A stretch of 64,000 nucleotides of DNA from Clavelina lepadiformis (Eukaryota; Chordata; Ascidiacea; Aplousobranchia; Clavelinidae): the NCBI RefSeq assembly GCF_947623445.1, contig NC_135242.1, positions 24,428,001-24,492,000 on the forward strand. The letters run 5' to 3'. Made by a program: the position numbers and the translations under genes. The notes beneath the pieces were generated by a model. The model was not told where the DNA came from. It saw only the letters and a program-made list of their open reading frames with translations, and did not search any database. Positions 49,620 through 61,771 of the stretch are shown here, piece after piece (position 1 is the stretch's first letter; every line of letters begins with the position of its first letter).

Positions 49620-52600
49620 TGAAGAAAGTTCAAGCAAGACTGGGCTTTTCCGGAATTGGTAGAAGCTACATCGATCTATTTTTATGTTTCAAGGCAATCC
49701 AGGTCTATTCAACAACGCTGTGAGTTCTACACTGAGTTTTCTGATCACGTGTCCTTATACCTTTCGGCTGACAAATGCGACCACCGATCTGCTATACCAA
49801 AAGCATCCACAAGGTTATCAAAGGTTAAAGTTAAGGACATTAACTCAGAAATATGATTTTATATGTGGCCACCAAACTCATCAAATAATTGAAATCCAAA
49901 GGTGAGTTGATTTAAGTTTGCAGTTTAAGGTATGCTCATATTAAAGCCACAATTTTTACTGATTTTTTTGTTTGTTTTTGACAGATTCTCGTCTCAACAC
50001 TCTGCCGTCAATCATTTCGTGAACTGTCGCTTTTTTCCCACGGGTATGACGTGTGGCGATATGGCCGAGTAATGGAATGCAGAATGAAGTCACAATTATT
50101 CTTTGTCAACATCAAGTGGTGAGCAATGTATATTTGGGAAATATTGCACAAAACCTTTCCAATTGTTTTTAGTGCTATACATTTTTAGTGCTATACATAT
50201 GCAACGTATAAGTGGCCAACAACCTATATTTGTGAAGTATTGTTGAGAATTTCTTTCTATTGCCTTCAATTGCCTTTAATTGCCAACTTCAATTCAATTT
50301 CAATTCAATTTTAATGCTACATATTCGCAACGTATCGTGGAAGATGCATTGGTAGAAGCTACATGGATATATATTGTATGTTTTAGGTCGACCCAGATCT
50401 GTTTCACGTGAGTTCTACGCTGTGCTTTCTGGTCATGTGTCCTTATATCTTTCGGCTGACAAGTGCAAACACCGGTCAGCTAAAATCAAAGCATCCAAGG
50501 TCAAGAAAGGTCAAAGTCAACGACAATGAGGCAAAGACCAAACAAGGTCACAGTTAAACAAATTTACTTGCACAACTTACATATGCATGATGTCATATAT
50601 AACCAATTCTTTTATGTGTGTGTTGCAGATTACTTTGATGAGTGGCCTTCAAAGAATCAGACTCCTTGCCACTCACAAACTATGAGGTAATCAAGTTAAC
50701 CATAATGTCATTTTGAATCTGTGCAAGACGTTGCAATACTGCAATACAAAAACTAAAATACTTACGTTACCATTCGTGGTTATTTTTTGCCATTATTTGT
50801 GCGGAGCGAACATTACGATTCTAACCGTAATATTTACTTCTATAGCTCAATAAAGACCGTGCTCAAACGATTAATGAAAAAAAGTAGCTAATACCAAGGC
50901 TTTAAAACTTGGAAGGTAGCAAAAGACAATAGCGCGATTATATGAATGTATATATGGCCACCAAACCCATCAAATAATTACGATCCAAAGTTGAATTAGG
51001 TTAGTTCTCTGTTTAATAGATGCTCATATTTAAGATACAATTTCTACTGATTTTTTTTGTTTGGCAGATTCCGGTCTCAATACCCCGTTGTCAGTCATTT
51101 TGTGAACTGTCGCTTTTTTCCCACGGGTATGACGTGTGACGAAACCCACGAGTCATGGAATGCAGAATGAAATTGGAATTTCTTTTTGTCAACATCAAGT
51201 GGTGAACAAGGTAAATTTGTGAAGTTTTGATCAAAAACTCTTCCAATTGCTTTTAGTGCTATAAATACGCAACGTATTGTGGTAGAAGCATTGGTAGAAG
51301 CTACATGGATATATTGTGTATTTTATTTCGACCCAGATCTGTTTGACCACGCCGCCTGTTCTACGCTGTGCTTTCTGGCCATGTTTCCTTATAACTTTAG
51401 GGTGACAAGTGCAATCGCCGATCAGCTAAAATCAAAGCATCCCAGGTCATCAAAGGTCAAAGTTTAGGACAATGAGGCAAATATCAAATAAGAACAAACA
51501 AGGTCACAGTTAAATAAATTTACCTACATATGCATGATGTCATATATAACTTATTCTTTTATGTATGTGTTGCAGATTACTTTGATGAGTGGTCTTCAAA
51601 GAATCAGACTCCTTGCTACTCACAAACTATGATGTAGTTTAGTTAACCATAATGTCACTTTCCATCTGTGCAAGACGTTGCGAGGCATAAAACATTCAAG
51701 ATATATGTCTAGCAAACCTACGAAATAATCAAGCTCCAAAGTTGAATTGAGATAACTTTGTAGGACTTTAAAGGTTATCAAAGGTCAAAGTAAATCACAA
51801 TAACGTAAAAATATGCTAGTATATATGGCCACCAAACCCATCAAATAATTGAAATCCAAAGTCGAGATGAGTTAAGTTTACAGTTTAACATATGCTCATG
51901 TTTACGCCACAATGTTTACTGAATTTTTTTGTTTGACAGATTTTTGTCTCAACACTCTTCCGTCGGTCGTTTCGTAAAATGTCGCTTTTTTCCCACGGCT
52001 GTGACGTGTGACGATACCGCCGAGTCATGGAATGCAGAATGAAATTGGAATAACTCTTTGTCAACATCAAGTGGTCAGGAATGTAAATTTGTGAAGTTTT
52101 GATCAAAAACTCTTCCAATTGCATTTAGTGCTATAAATACGCAACGTATTGTGGTAGAAGCATTGGCAGAAGCAACATGGATATATTTTGTATGTTTCAG
52201 GACGATCCATTTCTGTTTTACTACGCTGCGAGTTCTACACTGAGCTTTCTGGTCATGTGTCCTTATACCGTTCGGCTGACAATTGCAAACGCCGGTCAGT
52301 TAAAAGCAAAGCATCCAAGGTCAAGAAAGGTCAAAGTTTAAGACAATGAAGCAAAGACCAAACAAGAACAAACAAGGTCAAAGTTAAACAAATTTACTTG
52401 TACAAATTACATATGCATGATGTCATATATCACATATTCTTTTATGTATGTGTTGCAGATTACTTTGATGAGTGGTCTTCAAAGAATCAGACTCCTTGCC
52501 ACTCACAAACTATGAGGTAGTCAAGTTTACCATAATGTCACTTTCCATCTGTGCAACTTTTTGAATTAAAATTGAAAGCAAATAAATTATACTTGGACAT

Positions 52601-53580
52601 TTTGGCATCATTCGTCACTTGTTTAGTGATGTTTGACTTGTTTGTGTTGTTATGTTAAATAAAAACGTAAACAAAAGACACTGTTGGACTGCAAAATACT
52701 TGAGAGTCAAAATGACACCCTCCGTCGTCCTAGGTAATTCAAAATTTCAGTCTTTCTTGAGTTAAAACTTGCAAGATAGCAAAATACAATAATGCCATGA
52801 TATGATTGTATACTTGGCTACCAAATAATTGAGATAGTCAACAATAAAGTAGATAATCCCAAGGGCTTAAAACTTTCAAAATAGCAAAATACAATAATGC
52901 GATGATATGATTGTATATATGGCCGCCAAACACATTAAATATTTTAAATCCAAAATTTAGTTGAGTTAAGTTTACAATATGATATATGCTCATATTTCCT
53001 GATTTTTTTGTTTGACAGATTCTCGTTTCAACACTTCGCCGTCAGTCATTTCCAAAACTGTCGCTTTTTTCCCACGGGTATGACGTGTGGAGTTCCCGCC
53101 CTGAAGTGCAGAATGTACAGTAATCGGAATTACTCTTTGTCAACATCGAGTGGTCAGTAAGGAAATTTGTTAAAAAACTTCTTTCAATTGTCTTTAGTGC
53201 TATAGATATGCAACGTACTGTGGTAGAAGTTACATGGACCTATGTTGTTTGTTTTAGGTGGACCCAGATCTATTCAACCGCGCCACGAACTCTACACTGA
53301 GCTTTCTGATCACCTCTGGTTATACCTTTCAAATGACAAGTGCAAACGCCAGTCAGCTATAAGCAAAGCTTCCAGGAGGTCAAGGACAATGACGCAGAGA
53401 TCAAATAAAAAACAAACAGGGTCACAACTTGACACACTTACTTATACTACTTACATGAGAATATTGTCATATATTACCTACACTATTATTTGTTGCAGAT
53501 TACTTTGATGAGCGATATTCAAAGAATTTGACTCTTTGCTACTCACAAACTATGATGAGATAATTTAGTCATTGGATCTC
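49620..53580 (+). repeat. Tandem array of about 0.9-1.1 kb units with exon-like segments
   Basis: Four units, plus a partial fifth at the start. The anchor TGTTGCAGATTACTTTGATG recurs near 50630, 51570, 52455 and 53495. A second anchor, GGCC(A/G)CCAAAC, recurs near 49867, 50956, 51829 and 52921. Each unit has two exon-like stretches bounded by possible splice sites. One encodes (E/L)FYxxLSGHVSLYLSADKCK followed by Lys/Ser-rich sequence (near 49720, 50430, 51370, 52240 and 53290). The other encodes DYFDEWSSKNQTPCHS after the TGTTGCAG acceptor. I do not recognise the protein family, and several units carry frame breaks. Confidence 0.7.
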
Positions 53581-55010
53581 TGTCCACCTGGGCAACATGT
53601 TGCAGGAAATACTAAACATTTTTTCAAATTGTTTCTAACATGACAAGCCAGACACAAACATTTTCTGCTTGTGCTATTGTAATATAACCATCAACATCAT
53701 ACAAACAGTTCTTGTTATTTCGTTTCCTTAGAAATGATGTGGATGTTGTATGGTTTAATTAGACACAGCTGCCTCTGAATACAGCAGCTACAGAAAAACT
53801 TTACCAAATGTTACGCTATTTACATAAATATTTCTTGTAGTATGGTTTATATTTCGTCATTAACAATAATAATCATGTTGTCAACTTGCTTATGACAACT
53901 AGCACGGCCACCAAAACACCGTTAAACACAGAAATACAGAAACGATAAGTTCCACATTTAAAGTCAGGTTATCCAGACTATATCATACGAGCAAGCGATA
54001 TGTTAAAGCAACAGATTGCTGATACTTTATAGGTCTAATGCTGTACATCAGTGGATGGGAAATACATTTGTACATCAGCGAAAGCCCGATTTCCTTTGAC
54101 CATATATGGTAATAATGTTGGGCGTTGGTGAGCCCTAGATTGCACAGCACAATTGCACCGATGATAATCTTTCTATATGAGACCGATAGATCGAACTATG
54201 TTGCTGGATTACTTTTCAATCGAATGACTGGATCTGCAAACTCCGATCTAGAAAAAGAAGCGATCTATAACTAATTATTACAATAAATTTATCTTGGAGT
54301 TTTAAATTCATTTTTCATCATATAGCAATCAGTCTCAAAGTGCTTGTCAGGCAAGGTAATCATGCACATGCTGGATGCTTACTGCCTTGTGGTTAAACTT
54401 TGACAACTACTATTTAGTGGTAGATGGAGAGGCAGCTAGTGCAGATAAACAGCTACTTTCAACTCGTTTAGGAAAATACACAAAATGAAATTAAATGGTA
54501 GGGTTATAAGCCATATCATATAGGCCGTATATAAATAATATTCTAACTTGCATATAAGACTAATTGACCTTTGTCACTAGATGGCTGGAGTGCATTCCTG
54601 TGTATGTTCCAACATCAGAAGATTGAAATGCTGTCTCCGATTCCACTGCAACCATGGTCTGCTGCTTCCTTCAAGTTCAAGACAATAAGAGAGAATTCGG
54701 GTCCGTGCAGACTGGTCGGTTTCACTTGCTGTCCACTTCTTGGGCGAAAGTTTGAAAGTTTTCTGAGAATTCAATTGAAGACCATTTAGTAGGAGTTGAT
54801 ACATAGTTTAGAAGTAGGGGTGTACACTTTGGATGAACGAAGATCCAAGAACCAAATCTCAATGCATTGAAATTCAATTTTTCTTTTTACGATTCGTAAA
54901 ACGGTTTTCCATCTTACTTATATGCATTTATTGGAATACGCAGCCGAAATAATAAGTCGTTGAATTCGACTTCACATCGTGAGACCAAGCCTACACGCGT
55001 TGTCACGAAC
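53581..55010. other. Intergenic, nothing recognised
   Basis: AT-rich sequence. Short frames on both strands near 54570-54800 resemble no family I know. No repeats shared with the rest of the window were noticed. Confidence 0.4.
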
Positions 55011-55014
55011 TACA

Positions 55015-55560
55015 CTAAATCATGCCAATTTGACAATTGTTACGTAAATTAACTATGAATAATTTTGGGAACTTTTTGCAAAGGCGAAGCGCTGTATTGC
55101 CTCCAATTTGGTAAATTTGAAACTCTTCTACAGTAGAATAGGAACAGTTTAATTTAAAATTGGATACAACAATTCGCATTTGCCACAAGTTTTCAAGCTG
55201 CCTGGGAACCGAATCAAGTGATTTCATGAAAACTTCTCGTGGGATGGAAGACATAACTTCTCGTATTCGCCTTTCCAATCTTGCATGAAGAGAGCACAAG
55301 TATGAAAGCATAACTTCTTCTATTGATTTGATTTTCATGCAAGATGGCGCTCCTCCACATTGCGCTAGTGTTCCACGTGATTGGCTGAATGTCCATTTCC
55401 TTGGGAGATTGGTGAGTCGTCGTGGTCCTCATCACTGGTCAGCCCGAAAACCTTACCTGGCCCCCTGTGAGCTTGGAAGGGCGAATGGGAGAAGTCAGAA
55501 CTTCCATTCATCAAGAATTTCTCATGAAATCATTTGATTCGGTTCCCAGGCGTTATATAC
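55015..55560. pseudogene. DDE (mariner-like) transposase fragments, head to head
   Basis: The plus strand from 55331 reads FMQDGAPPHCASVPRDWL then FLGRLVSRRGPHHWSARKP, the core of a widespread animal DDE transposase, followed in another frame by the C-terminal end (MKSFDSVPRR near 55520). The minus strand at 55330-55195 encodes the same C-terminal end again (RRIREVMSSIPREVFMKS, LDSVPRQLENL). The C-terminal coding segment is thus present twice in opposite orientation, and both parts are decayed. Confidence 0.65.
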
Positions 55561-55565
55561 TAGAG

Positions 55566-56000
55566 CAGGGGTGGGCAAACTTTTTGTACTGAGGGCCGCA
55601 TTAGAAAAAATGTTGCAGCCGGCGGGCCGCACACTCTCATTACAAAGTAGGAAAATTTACCCGGTGTGTAAATAAACGCATATTCATATTAAACACAATT
55701 TTTGCATTTCACACTCAGTTACGTTTAAAGCTACGCAATCTTCATCACAAAGGCCTACGGTAGCCGCTACCGTATTTGTATTTTATGATCAAACAATGCA
55801 TGAGAAGTGTACGGCTAGTTGCTGAAAGCATGTTGCAATACATGCGCGGCTGACGTGTGTGTGTTTACGCACTGAAAGTGAAGAGAAAAACACACTCGTA
55901 AATGGAATAATATTTTGTCATGTAACCTGTTTAATTAAAACAATAAGTGATGAGTAGGAGTTTCTGCAAGTGCCGGCGGGCCGTAGTTTGCCCACCCCTG
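55566..56000. mobile_element. hAT-type MITE (GGGGTGGGCAAACT family), clean copy
   Basis: 435 bp, inverted ends CAGGGGTGGGCAAACT and AGTTTGCCCACCCCTG, perfect 8-bp duplication TACTAGAG (55558-55565 and 56001-56008). Near-identical to 38690-39432 apart from the nested insertion there, which points to recent activity. Confidence 0.92.
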
Positions 56001-56142
56001 TACTAGAGCATATAATTCTTTTTATTGCTTCTATTAGTACTGATTTACCTAGAATCCTAGATCATCGTCTCTGACGTTATAAACTGTTTCAGACGACAAT
56101 GAAGTCTTTGTTGTAGGGAGGGGAGGGCCTCTGTGAAGAAAG

Positions 56143-59122
56143 TCATTTTGAAATGTCAAAATTTAAGTTTTTAAATCTTTCTGCAAGTATTATTGCAAAA
56201 AGAATTTTGTACAACCATAAAACTGATCTTTTACCAATATCCTTGATTAGTTCTTCAAATGTTTCATCAAATGAACCTTCACCAAAGCTTTAGTAGAGTT
56301 TACCACCGATGCTTAAGCCTGTAATGTTCAACACAGCTTTGTGGCAAAAGCGATTTAAATTTATTCAAAACCAGCCATGAATGAGTTTGTTCAATAAAAT
56401 TAATTTGGAAATAAAATTCATACTCAGCCTACCATCAGGTTCGAAGTCATTTTGAGTCTTAATTGGAATAATAATTCTCTTTTTTCGGTCACGAGTGAGC
56501 AAATTTTGTTTTGGCAGTTTTCACTCTTCTCATAATTTGATGACAGAAACATCAAAATCAAATAAGCATCACTGCTTGTTTCATCTCGGAATAAATGTCT
56601 CCTTTCGATTTTTCTTTGTCGATCCAAACTGTGTAACCACTAACCAGCATTATGAATTCCGTCATAGATCTGGGAAAATTAGTTAAGCGTGAGATATAGT
56701 AGAGCTAAACATACATCTGCTCACTAACTTATAACATATCAAGTAACGTTATGTCACTGGTCCAGTAACAAAACTGATATCAACACAGTGGTACAACTAA
56801 TTAATCATTTTCAAACTTGAAGCCATCTTCAAATATCAAATAAATAATAGTTAAGACAACCAACCCTGTGAGCCACAGCTTTAGAGTCGATCCAGTTGTA
56901 ACTCAGCACGATGTGTTGCTTCGTTTTATCGTGGTCAGAGACATGGTCATTAATTGATTCACCGACTGCAAAAGAAATTGTAAAATGTTTGTATGAAAAT
57001 GTGTTGAAATGCCTTTGTGGTAAGAACTAACAACAAGTTGCAGTTGTTGGCTGGTAACCCTCTTATAGGTCCCATTTCGTTACCTTAAATGTAACATGGC
57101 GATGGTTTCGGACCAACCTCAAACGGAACGGAGAAATCCTCCAGATTTATTTTGACACTAATTTGAGTTTAGGTGGCATTTCACTGGAATGTTTAAGCTT
57201 GCAATAACCATCTTGTAATCTTGAAGAGGACCAAAGTGTTCTGATAGCCAGCTTCCGAACTAAATATTGTTTGCAAGGGTAAATAGTAGCACAAGCAAAA
57301 TCAATGATAAAAAACGACTGGTTTGTGAATTGGACATCAGTTACAGTGCTTGTACTTCACTGACAAGCAATATTATGTTTAGGTACTGACAATAAGCAAA
57401 ATATGCAATTAATAATTTTAACACATACGAAGATAACCAGTGTAACACACACTAGAGACTAGACATGCTAGTTTCCATCTGCTTAGACTTATTACCTTGG
57501 CAAACATCAGGATGACTTTCAGGGTTGAAATCCCAACATTGAGTGACAACGCTCATCAGTGTTATAAAGATGTTCAGATCTTCAGGATTGCTTTCCAACG
57601 ATGCTTCTATGTCTCGAAGATAACTCTCTTCAGGTTTTTGTCCTTTCCCTTTGATCGGTTGAAGAATCGAGTCAAATGGAACTCTGTGAAATGCCGGATG
57701 TCTGGTGATGATTTCGTATCCAATCATCCCAAGACTGAAAATGGATGCATTTGTTATAATATTTATGTTGCAATGACTGCACAGCAACATAAATTTACAG
57801 ATTGAACCGTCATTCAATGTGCATATACTCAACAGTTACATTATTCATTATGACAGACTTTGTTTGCATTAAGTTACATTATCTGCTCTGTTTCTCTGGA
57901 AATAAAGCTGCATCTTACATATATTGGCGCTTAAAAATCAGAGAGCAACTAATCTTATTACTGAAAACAGTTCTTTACCCAGAGAAACTTGTAAGTTACT
58001 TATAATAGCATAATTTCTACATCGATCGCTACAAATTCCTATGATTCATAATTTCATATTTAACATCTAAGTTTGTGTATATATAAACATGTTGTATGGT
58101 GGCAATTCAATTGCACTGCATCATATTTTCTTTCCCAGAATTTTTCTGTTTATTCATAATTGGCATAATCTACTACATACACTAGCAGCACAGTATCCAT
58201 TTTACACATCCAGACAGTAACATCTGACATAAACTTCAAGTGTAACAGAAAAAAAAGTTTGTACGGCCCAAAGCAATTTAAGTCAAAACTTGGTTGTCAC
58301 ATGCATTTTGTCATAACAGTTTATGCAGAGCGGTGCAAAAAAAACTTTTGGGCAAGTACCGGTAAAGCATGCAAAGAAATATATAATTAATTTTGAAATT
58401 ATCGGCAACTTTTGTAGCACTTTCTGCCATATTTGAACATCTGATTTGTTAGTTCATTGTCTCTCAGTTTAACAATCAATAAAAGTGCATTTTGTTTTAA
58501 TCTGTATTAATTTATTTGCAATGACAGGTCGCATATATAAGCACTTCTTTCCAATTCTATTTGTGGTGCTATTATAGGCAATCTCTAGTGTATGACTACT
58601 CTTCAGCTCAGGAATTATTTCCACAGAAACACAGCTATGAAAACACTTATTGCAATATTTTGAATAGCAAGAGCTAGTAAGTACGTGAGGAATCAAAGCA
58701 AACCAACCTCACCAGTATACATCCATTTCTGCAGTTCTTTTCAGCAAGAGATTCTTCAAGAACTCTGGAGCAGTGTAGTAAGGAGTGTGTTGTGTATTTA
58801 TTGCACCATCTACTGATACTGAGCCAAATCTGATGTTAACAGGATATTTTCAGGCCTCAGGTTTCCATGAACAAATGATTTTGTTTCATCGTAGTAATGT
58901 AGATATGACAATGCATCTGCAACTTCATAAACAAAACGCATCCATGGCACCCAGGGTATTTCTGCCACATGTTTAGACATCAACAGATCTTCAAGGTTGC
59001 CGCTATCCACACACTTCATGATGATGTCAATGCAGTTGGCCCATTTCGTAGTTCCAATAATTATAATTTGTACGACGTTGTTGTGATTTAAGCGATAAAG
59101 AATATCGATCTCTCCTGAAATC
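56143..59122 (-). pseudogene. Pseudokinase-TIR fusion gene, decayed
   Basis: Five exons on the minus strand: 59122-58713, 57734-57496, 56965-56865, 56669-56433 and 56318-56143. Exons one and two encode most of a RIPK/tyrosine-kinase-like domain: GEIDILYRLNHNNVV (helix C), VADALSYLH, HGNLRPENIL (HRD position, catalytic Asp replaced by Asn), YYTAPEF, then DVY|CLGMIGYEI across the splice and CWDFNPESHPDV. Exon three joins exon two in phase and begins a TIR domain, HIVLSYNWIDSK. Exon four has YTVWIDKEKSKGD, LILMFLSSNYEKSENC and IIPIKTQNDFEPDG. Exon five has IGGKLY and FDETFEELIKDIG. Lesions: one base missing at the DFG codons, about six residues missing before them, at least three frame changes in exon four, and a TAA in exon five. 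The glycine-loop exon was not found upstream. Confidence 0.75.
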
Positions 59123-60982
59123 CTAAACATATACTCACATAATGAACACTCATATCATGTTAATGATGTGATCATATTGGAACTCATAGTATGAGAGGGA
59201 ATAAAAATATTTTCAAAATAAATTGCAATTGCAAACCAACGCTTGCTCCAGTTCAGTGCTTCTGATAAACATATCTAGATTAAAGCAATACCAAAAAAAT
59301 ATGTGTATCATTCAGAACTTGCTTAAAAGCTAGCTAGGTAATTGGGCCTGGAGCAATTAAAGATTACTACAAATTATAAGTCGGTCAAAGAATTTCCTCT
59401 GTCCGATGATAAAGATTATGATACGATTCATAGCAGGCCCTACCAAGGGGACGGCCAATCTTTTTCAGTAGCTAAAATAGACCTCTCTTGCTGACTTGCT
59501 TACAAAATCAAACACCTAAGTGAGGTTAATGGAAGCGAACTAAATTGGCATATGAAGTTCTAGAAACTTCTATCCCAGGCAACAAACAAAGAAAATCATG
59601 TCGATTGCTGTAAAACGCTTTGACCTTATGCCACACTGGGACTCTGGATAGATGCAGTTGGCGAATTAGAACTGCACGGACAAAGACCTTCCATAACATG
59701 TTCAGCAGTGGTATGCCGCGTGTATATAATTGATGCAATCACTACAGCTTGACGGCATAACTATTTTAACCTGATGCTGAAAAAAAGCACCATGCAATTA
59801 CCACAATTCAATTTAATATAGTGCATGAGCACTGTAAACACAAAAAAGTGACTTTTGGCTACTACAGAGTACCGGTTTAGCCTTGACTGGATCGCCAGTT
59901 TAAACACCATTGTGCATTGCACTGTGCACAATTCAGCAGTCTTTAGAACTTGCTTGGATTCTACATTCAGTAAGTAAGCATACGGTTATTCCAGTGCCTA
60001 AAAGCCCGAGGTAGATAACCTATATATAGCCTACGGAACACGACCAATTAAGCAGTGTTAATGCCGAACACACCAAACGCCTGAAAGAGCTGAAATCGAA
60101 ACTAGGCCAATTTTGTTCATTTCAGTCTTTTCAGATTTTTAGTGAGATCCGTTTATATTTTGAGCAAGGCCATTCCAACGGTTTTAACTGCGGTACCGAT
60201 GCCATTCCACAGATAAACCTATGCTATATGTTAAACTAGCCCGTAATAAAACTGTACCATACTATAGTTCGTATCTATTCCTGTGGTATACGGTGTGCAT
60301 CAATCACTATACAAACCTTATCCATAAATACCGATATCGCCTAGATCTCAGTAGTCTACACCAGTAGCCTACACCATCAAATCGTACCGTACAATGACCA
60401 GCCATAGCCGTTCGTTTGGATTACTCATTCGACACACGATTAGCCTTACAACGATTACAAGTTCAAAGGATGGAATTATTCCTTTCAGCTCATTCAAATG
60501 GCTAATCCGTGCGTTCCTTTTTCCCTTTCCTATGAGTTAATCCTTGACGAATTGGGTGAAACATTGCTAACTAACTAAGATTACTAGAGTGTTAGTAAAT
60601 AAATAAAATTTGGCCAGACCTCGTTAATTTGAACACTTTGTTTTGTCGAAAACGTTTTGGTATAGCGACGAACTTGGATAACACTGGACAACAATTTACA
60701 ACTTATTTTTTATTCCTCGCTCATTTCAAGTTTACCTAGACTAATTTTGCAATGCTGAATCCAAATCTGGTCTTAGATTTTTTCTAACACGTCACGTTTT
60801 TGAGATATGATATATGCTCACGACAACCCATAACTGTGATTTTGGCTAATTTTGGCTGAGCGGAACAAAACATTACATGTAATCAACCCAGTAATTTCTA
60901 TTGAAAATAACAGCATTATCATACTGCACAATTTAACACAACCCAGGATAATTAAATCAGACAAAAATAACATTATATTCCC
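59123..60982. other. Intergenic, 5' side of the kinase-TIR pseudogene
   Basis: The first kinase exons (glycine loop, VAIK lysine) should lie here in transcription sense, but I could not identify them. Short frames such as 59526-59738 match nothing known to me. Confidence 0.35.
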
Positions 60983-61738
60983 TCAAAAGTGCTTTATACA
61001 CTTGCTCTTTCGAGTATGTTCAGTGTCAGTTTCACGCTGAAGAAACCAGCAGTAGTCCCCCATCATGTTTGGGTTAAATCGACCTCTATACCGCGATTCC
61101 ATCACAGAGATGTCTTGGTGAAATCTTTCCCCATGCTCGTCGCTCACATCACCCAGGTTTGGCGGGAAAAATTCCAAGTGTGAATGAAGAAAATGCAGTT
61201 TAACCGACATTCTGCAGCCCATTTCGCGGTATGATTCCAGCAAATTGTCCACTAGTTCCGAGTAATTTTCTGCCCTGGACTTCCCAAGAAAATTTTGTAC
61301 AATCTGTACAAATGCATTCCAGGCTTTTAATTCAATTGAATTAAGCTTGGATGGAAATACTGGGTCACGGATCAAATCACGTAATTGGGGGCCAACAAAT
61401 ATTCCAGCTCTCAGTTTAGCATCACTTGGTATTGCACCAAATTTTTCTTTTATATGCAGGAATCCATCTCCATTGAAATCCATTGCCTTCACAAATTGTT
61501 TGATCAGGCCCAGTTTAATGTGAAGTGGTGGCAAGTACACTTTGCTCGGATCAATTAGGGGTTGGCACTTAACATTATATCTTCCAACAATGTAGTCCGT
61601 TCTCATTGGCCATTCAGTTGTGTCATAGTGGTTTGCATCGTCTCGACTGTCCCACAAACAGAGAAAGCACATATGCTTGGTGTAACCCAACTGCAATCCG
61701 AGCAAAAGTGACACAACTTTAAGGTCTCCACATATGTT
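60983..61738 (-). pseudogene. Repeated transposon-associated conserved ORF, 5'-truncated
   Basis: The open frame runs from the poly-C tract at 61738 to a stop at 60983-60985, about 250 residues. It has the ordered blocks NICGDLKVVSLLLGLQ, GYTKHMCFLCLWDSR, LPPLHIKLGLIKQFVKAM, GIFVGPQLRDL, HFLHSHLEFFPPNLGDVSDEHGERFHQD and MMGDYCWFL. Very similar proteins occur in many copies in cnidarian, arthropod and other invertebrate genomes and behave like parts of a transposon; no biochemical role is established to my knowledge. The C-terminal part here has no stop codons, but the N-terminal half is gone, so the copy is not functional as a whole. Confidence 0.6.
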
Positions 61739-61771
61739 CCCCCCCTACCCCTACCCCCCCCCCCCCCCCTC
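61739..61771. repeat. Poly-C tract
   Basis: A run of nearly pure C with a few T and A, at the exact 5' break of the ORF at 60983-61738. Confidence 0.9.

Noticed and set aside
59526..59738. 70-codon frame on the minus strand near the kinase-TIR pseudogene
   Set aside because: No kinase N-lobe motif (glycine loop or VAIK) and no splice phase match to the exon at 59122.
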